43,863 nucleotides of DNA from Clostridium sp. 1001275B_160808_H3. GTDB taxonomy: Bacteria; Bacillota; Clostridia; Clostridiales; Clostridiaceae. Where the stretch lies: the NCBI RefSeq assembly GCF_015550425.1, contig NZ_JADNAT010000026.1, forward strand, positions 1 to 43,863, given 5' to 3'. The notes under the pieces are model-generated. The model worked only from the letters and a program-made list of their open reading frames with translations. It made no database searches and was not told the DNA's origin. Below are positions 7,142 through 15,416 of the stretch, one piece after another; position 1 is the stretch's first letter; the number at the start of each line of letters is the position of its first letter. The position numbers were made by a program, and so were the translations under genes.

Positions 7142-7816
7142 GTGAATACTAAAATAAGTAATTTTATTATATTAAGTGGTGTACTCATAGTTATTTTTAT
7201 AACGCCAATTATATTTTTTGCTTTAGCACCATTTGTATTTAATTTGGATGGGATGATATTTCTAAAAATATGTATTGAGTTATTACCATATATATTTATG
7301 GTAAGTTTTATTATATTAATATGCTATATTCAAAGAAAGCCAATATTAGAGACAATAGGATTTTCAAAAGATAGAATAGGAAATCAATTTATAAATTGTA
7401 TTATCATTTTTATAATCACATCGGCATTTATAATAATACCCTTATTACTTGGAGTAAATAAGCATGATATTTTAGGTAGTAAAGCTAGCAAAGCTTGGAT
7501 ATTAATCTATCAAATAATAAAAAATATTATTTTCATAGGAATTGGAGAGGAACTAATATGGCGTGGTTATATTCTTAATGAGTTTAAGAGTTTAATTAAA
7601 TCTCCAGTTACAGCGGTTATAATATCTTCAATTTTATTTGGATTATGGCATTATTCAGCTAGTCATAACCTAATGCAAGTTTTAATGACCTCAATTTTAG
7701 GAGGAATTTATGGTTTTGCAATTATAAAGTTAAAGAATTGTACAACATTGTCAGTAGGACTAGCACATGGATTTCACGATGCCATTATTATTATACTAAG
7801 TTATGTATTTTTATAA
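7142..7816 (+). CDS. CPBP family intramembrane metalloprotease (CAAX/Abi type)
   Basis: A 224-residue integral membrane protein with about six to seven helices. All motifs of the CPBP family are visible: EELIWR at 136-141 (EExxxR), a His at 170 in SILFGLWH, and HGFHD at 209-213 (HxxxD where the family usually has HxxxN). Such proteins are glutamate-based intramembrane proteases related to Rce1; in Firmicutes many serve bacteriocin self-immunity or peptide processing. The GTG start follows AGGAGGA. Its place between a GNAT and an aminoglycoside-modifying-like enzyme suggests a defence or resistance role, which is inference. Confidence 0.9.
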   Translation: MNTKISNFIILSGVLIVIFITPIIFFALAPFVFNLDGMIFLKICIELLPYIFMVSFIILICYIQRKPILETIGFSKDRIGNQFINCIIIFIITSAFIIIPLLLGVNKHDILGSKASKAWILIYQIIKNIIFIGIGEELIWRGYILNEFKSLIKSPVTAVIISSILFGLWHYSASHNLMQVLMTSILGGIYGFAIIKLKNCTTLSVGLAHGFHDAIIIILSYVFL

Positions 7817-7843
7817 TGATTAATTTATTGGAAGGTAAAAAGC

Positions 7844-8593
7844 ATGAATTATGAAGAAGTTTTAAAAAGTGTTTCTAAAGAGTATAAAAATATATTAAGA
7901 GATAATTTAATAGGTATTTATGTACATGGGTCAATTGCATTAAATTGCTTTAACTTTGATAAAAGTGATATTGACTATATAGTTGTAGTTAATAATCCAT
8001 TAACAGAAGATGTAAAACTAAAACTTATGGATATTACTATAGATTTAAATAAACAAGCTCCACCAAAAGGATTGGAGATGAGTATAGTTTTAAAAGAGTA
8101 TTGCACTAATTTTATATATCCAACTCCATTCGAATTACATTTTTCTAACAGGCATGTTGATTGGTATAATAATGATTCAAAAGATTATTGTAAGAAAATG
8201 ATTGGATTTGATAAAGACTTAGCTGCACATTTTACTATAATAAAAAGTGCAGGAATAGTTTTATATGGATTGCCAATAAATCAGGTGTTTGCTGAAGTTC
8301 CTAGAGAAGATTATTTAGATAGTATTAAGAATGACATATCTGAAGCTAAATCAGAAATTTATGATAATCCAGTATATATTATTCTAAATTTATGTAGGGT
8401 GCTAGCATATGTTAGAGATAACTTAAATCTTTCTAAAAAGCAAGGTGGAGAATGGGGAATATGTAATTTAAATAGATGCTATCATAAAATTATAAATGAG
8501 GCTCTGTATAGTTATAAGACAAACGAAATAATGAAAGTAGATGAAGAGGAAGCTAAAAGGTTTTGCGAGTATATGCTTAATGAGATTAATTAG
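7844..8593 (+). CDS. Aminoglycoside nucleotidyltransferase-like protein (ANT/AadA type)
   Basis: A 249-residue protein with an N-terminal nucleotidyltransferase domain and a C-terminal DUF4111-like helical domain. The active-site signature is HGS at 28-30, then SDIDYIVV with the metal-binding aspartates Asp42 and Asp44. ANT(3'')/ANT(9) enzymes with this layout add AMP to streptomycin and spectinomycin. The length and the Leu-Asn-Leu-Cys-Arg helix (about 186-195) fit. Chromosomal homologues are often not proven to confer resistance, so the drug-modifying role is inference. The ribosome binding site GGAAGG precedes ATG 7844. It is third in the operon. Confidence 0.87.
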   Translation: MNYEEVLKSVSKEYKNILRDNLIGIYVHGSIALNCFNFDKSDIDYIVVVNNPLTEDVKLKLMDITIDLNKQAPPKGLEMSIVLKEYCTNFIYPTPFELHFSNRHVDWYNNDSKDYCKKMIGFDKDLAAHFTIIKSAGIVLYGLPINQVFAEVPREDYLDSIKNDISEAKSEIYDNPVYIILNLCRVLAYVRDNLNLSKKQGGEWGICNLNRCYHKIINEALYSYKTNEIMKVDEEEAKRFCEYMLNEIN

Positions 8594-8627
8594 TATAGTG
8601 CTTAGTAGTGATAAAGGAGCAAAATTA

Positions 8628-9452
8628 ATGATATATATCACAGTTATAAATGATGAATCTAAGAAGAGAATATTAGATTTTCTATATGAAGATGAATTGT
8701 TCAATGTATTCCTAATTAATATTATAGAAAATCAAATTGAAGATATTGGAGAACTGTATATCGAAGAGTCAGATGATGAAATTAATAGTATACTTCATAT
8801 AAAATTTGATGGTAATTCTTATTTTACAAGCTTTTGTACAAGAAGTGAAACTGGTTATAATGAAATTGCAAAGCAACTTGAAATATTAAACTATAAAAGA
8901 GTTCTATTGGCTGGAAAGAGTAAAGATGTATCTAAAATATTAGCCTATGTTGGTAAAGATGTGATATCTGCTTTAAATATCTATTATAGATTCGATATAA
9001 GCACATATTTTAAACAAACTGTAATCCAAGATATTAAATTTAGACAGGCGACTTGTGAACAAGATGATATGAGTAAAATTAGTGAATTTATGATTGGCTT
9101 TTTTGAACCTACAAATGAGCAGGAGATTGCAGACATAACTGATAAAAGAAAGTTAATTGAAGATATAAAGGTAGGAGTATATTTTATCGAATATAAGGGA
9201 CAACCAATAGGTATGTCTAGATATAGTGGAGAAAGTAAAAATTATATTGATATTACAACAGTCTATATTGACCCTAATTATAGAGGAAAAGGTTTTGGTA
9301 AAAAACTAATGGGATATATGATAGATAATACTATTACTGCTAATAAGACACCAGTAATACAAACTTCATCATTAAATATTATTGCAAGAAAGACTTACGA
9401 GTCTTTGGGATTTATTAAGCAAGATGATTACTTATTTGAATTTATATCGTAA
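8628..9452 (+). CDS. GNAT family N-acetyltransferase with extra N-terminal domain
   Basis: A 274-residue protein. Residues about 1-130 form an N-terminal domain of the kind seen in two-domain GNATs, and about 135-274 form a typical GNAT domain with DITTVYIDPNYRGKGFGKKL as strand beta-4 and acetyl-CoA loop, then NIIARKTYESLGF. The ATG at 8628 follows AAAGGAG at the right spacing. An in-frame ATG at 8541 would overlap the preceding gene by 53 bases and lacks a site, so I rejected it. It closes the operon and is followed by a terminator at 9516-9540. The substrate is not known. Confidence 0.87.
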   Translation: MIYITVINDESKKRILDFLYEDELFNVFLINIIENQIEDIGELYIEESDDEINSILHIKFDGNSYFTSFCTRSETGYNEIAKQLEILNYKRVLLAGKSKDVSKILAYVGKDVISALNIYYRFDISTYFKQTVIQDIKFRQATCEQDDMSKISEFMIGFFEPTNEQEIADITDKRKLIEDIKVGVYFIEYKGQPIGMSRYSGESKNYIDITTVYIDPNYRGKGFGKKLMGYMIDNTITANKTPVIQTSSLNIIARKTYESLGFIKQDDYLFEFIS

Positions 9453-9515
9453 ACATAATAAATGAAAAAAAATTAGACATTATCAATAATTTATAAGCTA
9501 TATAATTAAGAAATT

Positions 9516-9541
9516 AAAAGGTTGCCTTTAGCAATCTTTTT
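9516..9541 (+). terminator. Terminator of the GNAT/CPBP/ANT/GNAT operon
   Basis: AAAAGGTTGC pairs with GCAATCTTTT around a five-base loop (one G-T pair), followed by further T residues, about 65 bases after the last stop. Confidence 0.8.
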
Positions 9542-9624
9542 TATTTACATATTAGAAAAGTGACAAATAGTTTATTTGATATACGTTATATATAGTATAA
9601 GGATTTACAGAAGGGAGTGATTTA

Positions 9625-10161
9625 ATGGATGATTCACTAATAATTAAATATATCAAAAGAAAAAATGAAGAAGGCTTGGATTTATTATTAAAAGAATATG
9701 GTGGATTAATTAAGGGAATAGTTCATAAGCATCTTAAGAATATAAGCTACTATGAAGATGAATGTATAGATGATATATTACTTTCAATTTGGGATAATAT
9801 AAATTCTTTTGATTGCAGGGGTTTATTTAGGAATTGGATAGCAGTTATTTCTAAATTTAAAGCAATTGATTATAAGCGTAAGTATCTAAAGCTGAATAGT
9901 TTTGAAGATATTGATAATCTTGTTATTTCAGATAAAAGTAATTTAGTAGATGATATTATTTTTAATGAATTCAAAGAAGAAGTATATTCAATATTAAATA
10001 ATTTAAAAGAAAAAGATAAAAAGATTTTTACTAAATACTATATAGAAAATAAAAAGGTAGATGAAATTTCAGAAGAAATGAATTTGGCAAAACATCAAGT
10101 TTATAATCAATTATCAAGAGGTAGAAAAAAGCTTAGGAAAATATTAAAAGAGATATATTGA
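9625..10161 (+). CDS. ECF-type RNA polymerase sigma factor
   Basis: A 178-residue sigma-70 family protein. Region 2 lies at about 8-75 (ECIDDILLSIWDNINSFD and the -10 recognition helix WIAVISKFKAIDYKRK). Region 4 lies at about 115-175, with the -35 recognition helix turn VDEISEEMNLAKHQVYNQLS. There is no region 3, as in extracytoplasmic-function sigma factors. It directs RNA polymerase to a small set of envelope-stress promoters. The start follows GAAGGGAGTG. The next gene, 14 bases away, encodes a membrane anti-sigma, so the pair forms a regulatory unit released by an envelope signal. Confidence 0.93.
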   Translation: MDDSLIIKYIKRKNEEGLDLLLKEYGGLIKGIVHKHLKNISYYEDECIDDILLSIWDNINSFDCRGLFRNWIAVISKFKAIDYKRKYLKLNSFEDIDNLVISDKSNLVDDIIFNEFKEEVYSILNNLKEKDKKIFTKYYIENKKVDEISEEMNLAKHQVYNQLSRGRKKLRKILKEIY

Positions 10162-10175
10162 ATTGAGGTGAATTT

Positions 10176-11222
10176 ATGAAAAATATTTATGATAAATTTA
10201 ATAAGAGTGAAATGAATCTAGATGAGTATGAAGAGCTTTGTTTCAATGAAGAGGAAATTAATATTATAAAAAAACGATTAAATAGTAAGCTTAATAAAAA
10301 AAGAAAACATAATTATAAGCCACTTGTAGCTACATTAGCAGGAATATTTATTTTCTCTATTCTTTCAAACAACGATGTAGTTAGTGCAGGTATAGAAAAT
10401 ATATCCAGAAACTTAAGGCAGTATTTTAGCAAAGAAATCAATAGAAATTTTAGTGAGTACATTACTCCAATAGGTACAACAGTTACAGATAAAAACATTA
10501 GTATAACAGTAAATGAAATTATAGTTGATGAAGATCTAATAATTATTAATGAAACTTTAGACTACTCTAAATTAACTGAAGAAGATGGTCTTTTATTTAA
10601 AAATAAGGAAAGATATACAAGATCACAAGAAACAGATGTTGAAGTAAATATAAATGGAAAAATTTCTAAACAGGCATATTCAGATTTATATAATGTTTCT
10701 GATGATGTTATTAATATGATAAGTATATATAGTTTTAATGATATAAATTTAGATAATACTTTAGATATAAAAATTAAATATAAGTTTTACGATTTTGTTC
10801 CAAATGAAATGGAGCCAAATTCAGACACAGTATATCCTATAGAAGGTAATTGGAATTTTAATTTTAGTATTGGTGCAGATGAGATTAAAAAATCAATAAA
10901 AAAAGTAGAGTTAAGTGAAAATAATAGTATTGAAATGCCAAATGGAGATATTGTTAAAATTACAGAAGTAAGTAAATCGGATATTTCATTTAAATTTAGA
11001 TATGAAATAATAACAAATGAAAAAGAAGATTATTATAGTAGTTCATATTTTTATGCTGTTGATAATGATGGAGAAAAGTTACAAGAAAGTATAAGTCACT
11101 ATAGTCATAGCAAGTCCACTGGGTATGCTCAATATATTATGAAGGATAAACCTCAAAATAAATTTACTATAAGAGCATATGGAGGGAAAAATACAATAAC
11201 TGTAGATTTTGATGATTATTAA
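10176..11222 (+). CDS. Membrane anti-sigma factor, DUF4179 family
   Basis: A 348-residue protein with a cytosolic N-terminal part (about 1-46) expected to hold the sigma factor, one membrane helix (about 49-65, LVATLAGIFIFSIL) and a large extracellular DUF4179-type domain (about 90-348). The external half has the typical start ITPIGTTVTDKNISITVNEI and a beta-rich pattern. It probably keeps the upstream ECF sigma inactive until an external signal is sensed. It starts with GAGGTGA before ATG 10176. No separate target gene is obvious; the pair may regulate itself and distant genes. Confidence 0.88.
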   Translation: MKNIYDKFNKSEMNLDEYEELCFNEEEINIIKKRLNSKLNKKRKHNYKPLVATLAGIFIFSILSNNDVVSAGIENISRNLRQYFSKEINRNFSEYITPIGTTVTDKNISITVNEIIVDEDLIIINETLDYSKLTEEDGLLFKNKERYTRSQETDVEVNINGKISKQAYSDLYNVSDDVINMISIYSFNDINLDNTLDIKIKYKFYDFVPNEMEPNSDTVYPIEGNWNFNFSIGADEIKKSIKKVELSENNSIEMPNGDIVKITEVSKSDISFKFRYEIITNEKEDYYSSSYFYAVDNDGEKLQESISHYSHSKSTGYAQYIMKDKPQNKFTIRAYGGKNTITVDFDDY

Positions 11223-11240
11223 TAAAAATATTTTTTGAAA

Positions 11241-11268
11241 TTGAATAATAATGTGTATATGATATAAT
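11241..11268 (+). promoter_or_regulatory. Sigma-A promoter of the pentapeptide-repeat gene
   Basis: TTGAAT (11241-11246) and TATAAT (11263-11268) are separated by 16 bases and lie 27 bases upstream of the start codon. The gene can therefore be expressed apart from the sigma/anti-sigma pair. Confidence 0.7.
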
Positions 11269-11295
11269 TTATATAGTATATTTTATGAATGTGAG

Positions 11296-12129
11296 ATGGA
11301 TAAAATGAATTATAAAGAACTACAGCCTGAGTGTGAAAAGTGCTTTGGATTATGTTGTGTTGCATTATACTTTTCATCTATGGATGGATTCCCAGTTAAT
11401 AAGGATGCAGGTAAACCTTGTATTAATTTAGCAGGTAATTTTAAATGCAAAGTTCACGAAAATCTTAATAAGAAGGGGTTAAAAGGTTGCATAGCATATG
11501 ATTGCATTGGTGCTGGACAAAAGGTAGCTCAAGTTACTTATTCAGGACATGATTGGAAGGAAAAACCTGAGTCTTCAAAAGAAATGTTTGATGTTTTTAT
11601 TATTATGAAGCAACTACATGAAATGCTTTGGTATCTTAATGAAGCTGTTAGGCTACAATATAATAGTAATATTAATAAAGACAAGCTGATTAAAAAAATA
11701 GAAGAAATAAAGAACTTAACACATTTAGAAGCAAAATCAATCTTAAAGTTAGATTTAATACCAATTAAGGTAGGAGTTAATACTTTGCTTTTACAAACTA
11801 GTGAATTCTTAAGGAAAAAAGTTAATAACGGAAAAAACACTTTAAAAGGTAAAAAAGCTCTAGGTGGAGGTCTAAATCTTATGGGCTCTGATCTTAGAAA
11901 AAAGGATTTAAAAGGAGTAAATTTAAGTGGGGCTTTTCTAATTGTAGCAAATTTAAGAGGAGTAGATTTAAGCTTTACAGACTTAATTGGAGCAGATTTA
12001 AGAGATGCAGATTTAAGTGGAGCTAATTTAAGCAATAGTATTTTTATAACTCAAGCTCAAATTAATAGTGCAAAAGGTGATAGCAATACAAGATTACCTA
12101 AATCTATTACTAAACCAAGCAACTGGTAG
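11296..12129 (+). CDS. Pentapeptide-repeat protein with Cys-rich N-terminal domain
   Basis: A 277-residue protein in three parts. Residues about 10-75 hold eight cysteines, including CEKCFGLCC and a CIAYDC pair, suggesting a metal or iron-sulfur site. Residues 95-185 are helical. Residues about 192-255 are pentapeptide repeats of the A(D/N)LxX kind (LRKKDLKGVNLSGAFLIVAN, then DLIGADLRDADLSGANLS). Pentapeptide repeats form a right-handed beta-helix; in Qnr/MfpA they mimic DNA and protect gyrase, but that activity cannot be assumed here. Two in-frame ATGs (11296 and 11305) are possible and neither has a strong site. It has its own promoter and terminator. Confidence 0.88.
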   Translation: MDKMNYKELQPECEKCFGLCCVALYFSSMDGFPVNKDAGKPCINLAGNFKCKVHENLNKKGLKGCIAYDCIGAGQKVAQVTYSGHDWKEKPESSKEMFDVFIIMKQLHEMLWYLNEAVRLQYNSNINKDKLIKKIEEIKNLTHLEAKSILKLDLIPIKVGVNTLLLQTSEFLRKKVNNGKNTLKGKKALGGGLNLMGSDLRKKDLKGVNLSGAFLIVANLRGVDLSFTDLIGADLRDADLSGANLSNSIFITQAQINSAKGDSNTRLPKSITKPSNW

Positions 12130-12203
12130 AAAATGAAGTTTCCAAATATAATTTAGAAATAACTAATGAAATATATAAGATTATAAAAGATAAAAGGCAA
12201 TAA
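12123..12203 (+). other. Short open tail after the pentapeptide gene
   Basis: A frame reads VENEVSKYNLEITNEIYKII plus a short lysine-rich tail and stops at 12201-12203. It overlaps the end of the pentapeptide gene in another frame and looks like a helix from a lost coding sequence. It could be a frameshifted old C-terminus or chance. Confidence 0.25.
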
Positions 12204-12218
12204 GAAAATCAATGACAG

Positions 12219-12256
12219 AAAGTATCGTATTTTCATAATGAAGGTACGATATTTTA
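12219..12256 (+). terminator. Terminator after the pentapeptide-repeat gene
   Basis: AAAGTATCGTA (12219-12229) pairs with TACGATATTTT (12245-12255) with one G-T pair. The loop contains an inner TTCAT/ATGAA repeat. A T-rich end follows. Confidence 0.75.
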
Positions 12257-12344
12257 TAATTTATATGAAAGTACAATAAATCAAAACTTTAAAGATGCAA
12301 TTGATTAAATTACTTATATTTAAAAATATAATCGGAGGTAGCTT

Positions 12345-12455
12345 ATGGTCATTACTGATAGAATAATTTGAGGTGAAAATTTAATATATCTAGTAAATGA
12401 TCGTGTTCATAAAGATGGTAGTTATTATAATACACTTATTATGGGAAAATGGTAG
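12345..12455 (+). pseudogene. Relic of a RimJ/RimL-type acetyltransferase
   Basis: An ATG at 12345 preceded by a good CGGAGG site opens a frame of 36 codons with an in-frame TGA at 12369-12371. The remainder reads NDRVHKDGSYYNTLIMGKW before a TAG at 12453. Its HKDGxYYxTxxMG pattern matches the C-terminal strand of RimJ/RimL-type GNATs. I infer a gene with a large internal deletion joining the start region to the last strand, plus a nonsense codon. Confidence 0.55.
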
Positions 12456-12491
12456 AAATTATATATTTTGAATAATATATATGAAAAATAA

Positions 12492-12525
12492 AAGGACTAG
12501 AGAGTATAAACTAGGTCTAATCCTT
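12492..12525 (-). terminator. Terminator of the acyltransferase gene
   Basis: Read on the reverse strand, AAGGATTAGA pairs with TCTAGTCCTT (one G-T pair) around a 14-base loop, followed by TTTTATTTTT. It lies about 95 bases beyond the acyltransferase stop. Confidence 0.65.
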
Positions 12526-12620
12526 AATATTTATTTAATCATATTTCATAATATACTATTATTAGCTGATAGTAATATAAATTCCTAATTATATATTTAT
12601 AGATTCTAATCTATGACAGG

Positions 12621-13661
12621 CTATTTTGAGAATTCTCCTAAAAATAGAAATTTAAGAATCTTAAATTTCCTAATTATATAAAGAGCAAATGGTAGACAAA
12701 AAGAACCAATAAATAAATTACATATTAAAAATATGCTATAGTTAGATATTTTTAATATGTATGTTATTAAAATCATTGATGCTATTTGGAAAAACCATGA
12801 AAAAATATATATATCTATAGAATATCTTCCTAAAAATGATAGTATATTACACATACTTGAATTTTTTAATCCTTCTATTACGATAAGCACCAATATCATA
12901 CCAGATAATCCACAAAGAAAATTCAAAGTGTTCAAAAGATACTTTGTTATAAATATTTGATTAGTAATTAAATATGAATAGAAAAATACACATGCTATAG
13001 AAATCATAAATAGAAAAATTTTTTTGTAATTAGAAATTTTATTATGAAATATATCTTTATTAGCAAAACAATATTTTCTAAAATAAAGTCCTATAAGAAA
13101 ATATACTAAAAAGAAAGTAACTCTATTAAGTGATAGAAAATAAATTTCTTTAGGAAAAAATATGTTTATTAGTACTCCTAATGTAAGAATAAATCGCATA
13201 GGTAATTTAAAAATAATTGGTGAGATTATACTAATTATAAATAAAGTATATAAAAACCAAAGAGCTCCCATGATTCCGTTTTCAGGATATAAGAATATTG
13301 TTTTAATCATATTTATTAAATCTTTATTAGAATTAGGCTGGTTAAGTATTATTTTAAAAATAATAATCATTAGGTTGGTTGCAATGGACAAAGTTAAAAA
13401 CGGAATACCAAGTCTATAAAATTTATTTTTTATGAAACTAAAGTAGTCTTTCTTTAAATCCATATCTAAAATTTTAAGTGATAAAAATCCCGATACTAGA
13501 AAAAATAATGGCATATGCATAGAATAAATTAATTGAACTAAAAATTCATAAGTATAAGGTCTTTTTAAGAATGAAGGAGTAGCAGCATGTCCTACAAAAA
13601 CTAATATAATAGCTATTCCTTTAATATATTCAATTTCTTTAATAGTGTTTTCTTTTTGCAT
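12621..13661 (-). CDS. Membrane acyltransferase 3 family protein (OafA type)
   Basis: A 346-residue integral membrane protein with about ten hydrophobic helices. The N-terminal signature IEYIKGIAIILVFVGHAA carries the family's conserved His (His25) and a Lys where most members have Arg (Lys14). Next come YSMHMPLFFLVSGFL (about 46-60) and LWFLYTLFIISII. Acyltransferase 3 proteins move acetyl or other acyl groups onto cell-surface sugars such as O-antigen, teichoic acid or exopolysaccharide. There is no glycan cluster here, so the target is unknown. The start follows GGGGATG on the reverse strand. It is a single-gene unit. Confidence 0.9.
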   Translation of the reverse strand: MQKENTIKEIEYIKGIAIILVFVGHAATPSFLKRPYTYEFLVQLIYSMHMPLFFLVSGFLSLKILDMDLKKDYFSFIKNKFYRLGIPFLTLSIATNLMIIIFKIILNQPNSNKDLINMIKTIFLYPENGIMGALWFLYTLFIISIISPIIFKLPMRFILTLGVLINIFFPKEIYFLSLNRVTFFLVYFLIGLYFRKYCFANKDIFHNKISNYKKIFLFMISIACVFFYSYLITNQIFITKYLLNTLNFLCGLSGMILVLIVIEGLKNSSMCNILSFLGRYSIDIYIFSWFFQIASMILITYILKISNYSIFLICNLFIGSFCLPFALYIIRKFKILKFLFLGEFSK

Positions 13662-13745
13662 AAAATATTCATCCCCAAAAAATATACTTTAATACTATAT
13701 AATATATCATGCTCAATAATAATATTCAAATAAAATAAACTTAAT

Positions 13746-13776
13746 ACCGTGATAAGTTAACAGTCTTTATTACGGT
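13746..13776 (+). promoter_or_regulatory. Inverted repeat just upstream of the tandem-GNAT start
   Basis: ACCGTGATAA (13746-13755) pairs with TTATTACGGT (13767-13776), one G-T pair, 11-base loop. It ends ten bases before the AAGGAGAGG ribosome binding site. It could be an operator or an mRNA hairpin controlling translation; it has no T run, so it is not a terminator. Confidence 0.5.
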
Positions 13777-13805
13777 CATTGAACAAGGAGAGGTGTATAA
13801 AATAA

Positions 13806-14705
13806 ATGATGAATGTAAATAATGATGTGTTGAATCAGTATATTGTTTTAAAAAAATATATAAATGATAAAGAAAATAAGAAGATAAAAGAGTTAGAAGA
13901 TATTTGTATAAATGAAGATAAAGTAAATTTAAAACTGGAATTAGAATATAGAACACAAATTAATAAAGACTATAAAAAAGAGTCAAATGATATAAATGAG
14001 TTTTTATATTACATCAATGATAAGTTAGTTGGATATTTAGGAATTTCATGCTTTGGTGGAAATATTGCTGAAATTAATGGGATTGTTCATCCTGATTTTA
14101 GAAGAAGAGGGATTTTTACTAAGTTAACAGATATGGCCATAGAAGAATGTAAAAGAAGAGAGTTTGATAAAATATTGCTACTTAGTGATGATAAATCAAA
14201 TTCTGCAATGAGATTTATAAAGAATATAAATAAATCTAGCTATTCATTTTCAGAGTGTAGAATGGAGTGCATTAATTGGATTGTATATGAAAACAATAAA
14301 AATATTTTTTTAAGTAATGCAAAAAATAAGGATATAGATCAAATAGATAATTTAAATGAAGTTTTCTTTGGAGAAGCCTGTAATGAAATGATATTACCAG
14401 AAGATGAAGAAAAAAATAACATTATTACTTACCTAATTAAAGCGGATGATGAAATAATTGGTAAAATAAAAGTAAGTAAGGAATTCGATTCAGCATTTAT
14501 TAGTGGGTTTGGAATAATTCCTGAATTTAGGAATAAAGGATATGGAAGAGCAACTTTGATGCAAGTTTTAAATATTTTAAAGCATGATGGAATAAATAAA
14601 GTTGCCTTGGATGTAGAGATAAAAAATAATAATGCATTACATTTATATAAATCTTGCGGATTTAAAGAAAAATCAACAATGAATTATTATGAGGTAAAAA
14701 TTTAA
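13806..14705 (+). CDS. Tandem-GNAT acetyltransferase
   Basis: A 299-residue protein with two GNAT domains. Domain one (about 40-155) has EINGIVHPDFRRRGIFTKLT. Domain two (about 170-299) has FISGFGIIPEFRNKGYGRAT and the late NNALHLYKSCGFKEKSTMNY block. The acetyl-CoA loop is well kept in domain two and altered in domain one (RRRGIF, lacking the last Gly), so the second half is the likely catalyst. The start follows AAGGAGAGG; ATG 13806 or the adjacent ATG 13809 could be used. A hairpin precedes the ribosome binding site. It is a different protein from the tandem GNAT at 3624. Confidence 0.9.
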   Translation: MMNVNNDVLNQYIVLKKYINDKENKKIKELEDICINEDKVNLKLELEYRTQINKDYKKESNDINEFLYYINDKLVGYLGISCFGGNIAEINGIVHPDFRRRGIFTKLTDMAIEECKRREFDKILLLSDDKSNSAMRFIKNINKSSYSFSECRMECINWIVYENNKNIFLSNAKNKDIDQIDNLNEVFFGEACNEMILPEDEEKNNIITYLIKADDEIIGKIKVSKEFDSAFISGFGIIPEFRNKGYGRATLMQVLNILKHDGINKVALDVEIKNNNALHLYKSCGFKEKSTMNYYEVKI

Positions 14706-14763
14706 ATCTAAATAAATACAATATTAATATGTTAAATATGATTTTTGTAATTGTAAAATGAAG

Positions 14764-14805
14764 AGTTCTTAAAGAAAGCTAAAAGCATCTTTAAGAACTT
14801 TTTTT
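14764..14805 (+). terminator. Terminator of the tandem-GNAT gene
   Basis: A 12-bp perfect stem (14764-14775 with 14788-14799) followed by seven T residues; strong rho-independent terminator 58 bases after the stop. Confidence 0.9.
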
Positions 14806-14892
14806 ATAATCTTTTAACCTTAAATAATAAATGTTTTAATGCGTGTAACATCTTTTAATAATAATATTTTATTGAAAAACGATAAAATATTA

Positions 14893-14921
14893 TTGACTTA
14901 CTATAATCAATAAATTATCAT
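14893..14921 (+). promoter_or_regulatory. Sigma-A promoter of the lipoprotein gene
   Basis: TTGACT (14893-14898) and TATCAT (14916-14921) with a 17-base spacer, 28 bases upstream of the ATG at 14950. Confidence 0.6.
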
Positions 14922-14949
14922 ATAAGTATATAAGGTGAAAGGTAGTGCT

Positions 14950-15351
14950 ATGAAAAAGAAATCGATAAGTTTGATAATTTCAATTTTAATATTATTGGAA
15001 AGTACTCTTTTTATAGGATGTACAAGTTTCCAAGGCAGGAGTAAGTCAAGAGGATATAATTTAATTGTTATTAATAATAGTAAAGAAGGAATAAATAGTT
15101 TTGGATATAAAGAGAGGAATTCTTCAGGGGGAGCAGCATACGCAGATAATAGTTCGATAAAATCAGGTGATAATATGAAGTTTCTTATGAATAGTAATGA
15201 ATTTTCTTTATCTGTTAATGATAAAAATAACAACACATTTTATAGTCAAAAATTTAATGTTGATTTTACTAACAAAGAAAAAGTATATAAAGTTTCAGTA
15301 GAAAAAAATGAAGATGGGATATGGGAATTTAACTTTATAGATTATAAATAA
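14950..15351 (+). CDS. Small lipoprotein of unknown function
   Basis: A 133-residue secreted lipoprotein: MKKKSISLIISILILLES signal helix, then LFIGC, with the cysteine near residue 24 as lipid attachment site. The mature part has a Gly/Ser-rich segment and a beta-strand pattern (LIVINNSKEGINSFGYK, FSLSVNDKNNNTFYSQKF). The ATG at 14950 gives a proper signal peptide; an in-frame GTG at 14935 only adds five residues. It is followed by two membrane protein genes in the same direction and may share their transcript. I do not recognise a family. Confidence 0.78.
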   Translation: MKKKSISLIISILILLESTLFIGCTSFQGRSKSRGYNLIVINNSKEGINSFGYKERNSSGGAAYADNSSIKSGDNMKFLMNSNEFSLSVNDKNNNTFYSQKFNVDFTNKEKVYKVSVEKNEDGIWEFNFIDYK

Positions 15352-15416
15352 TTTATAAAGTACAAACTATACGGGCTAAAAACTAAATTATACTTATAAA
15401 AAATGGAGTGAGGGAT

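Noticed and set aside
11538..12035. Long reverse-strand open frame of 165 codons
   Set aside because: It is the mirror of the pentapeptide repeats in the forward gene; its repeating Leu/Lys/Ser pattern is a by-product and it has no ribosome binding site.
12757..13419. Forward frames opposite the acyltransferase gene
   Set aside because: They are shadows of the reverse-strand membrane protein, whose motifs and start are clear.
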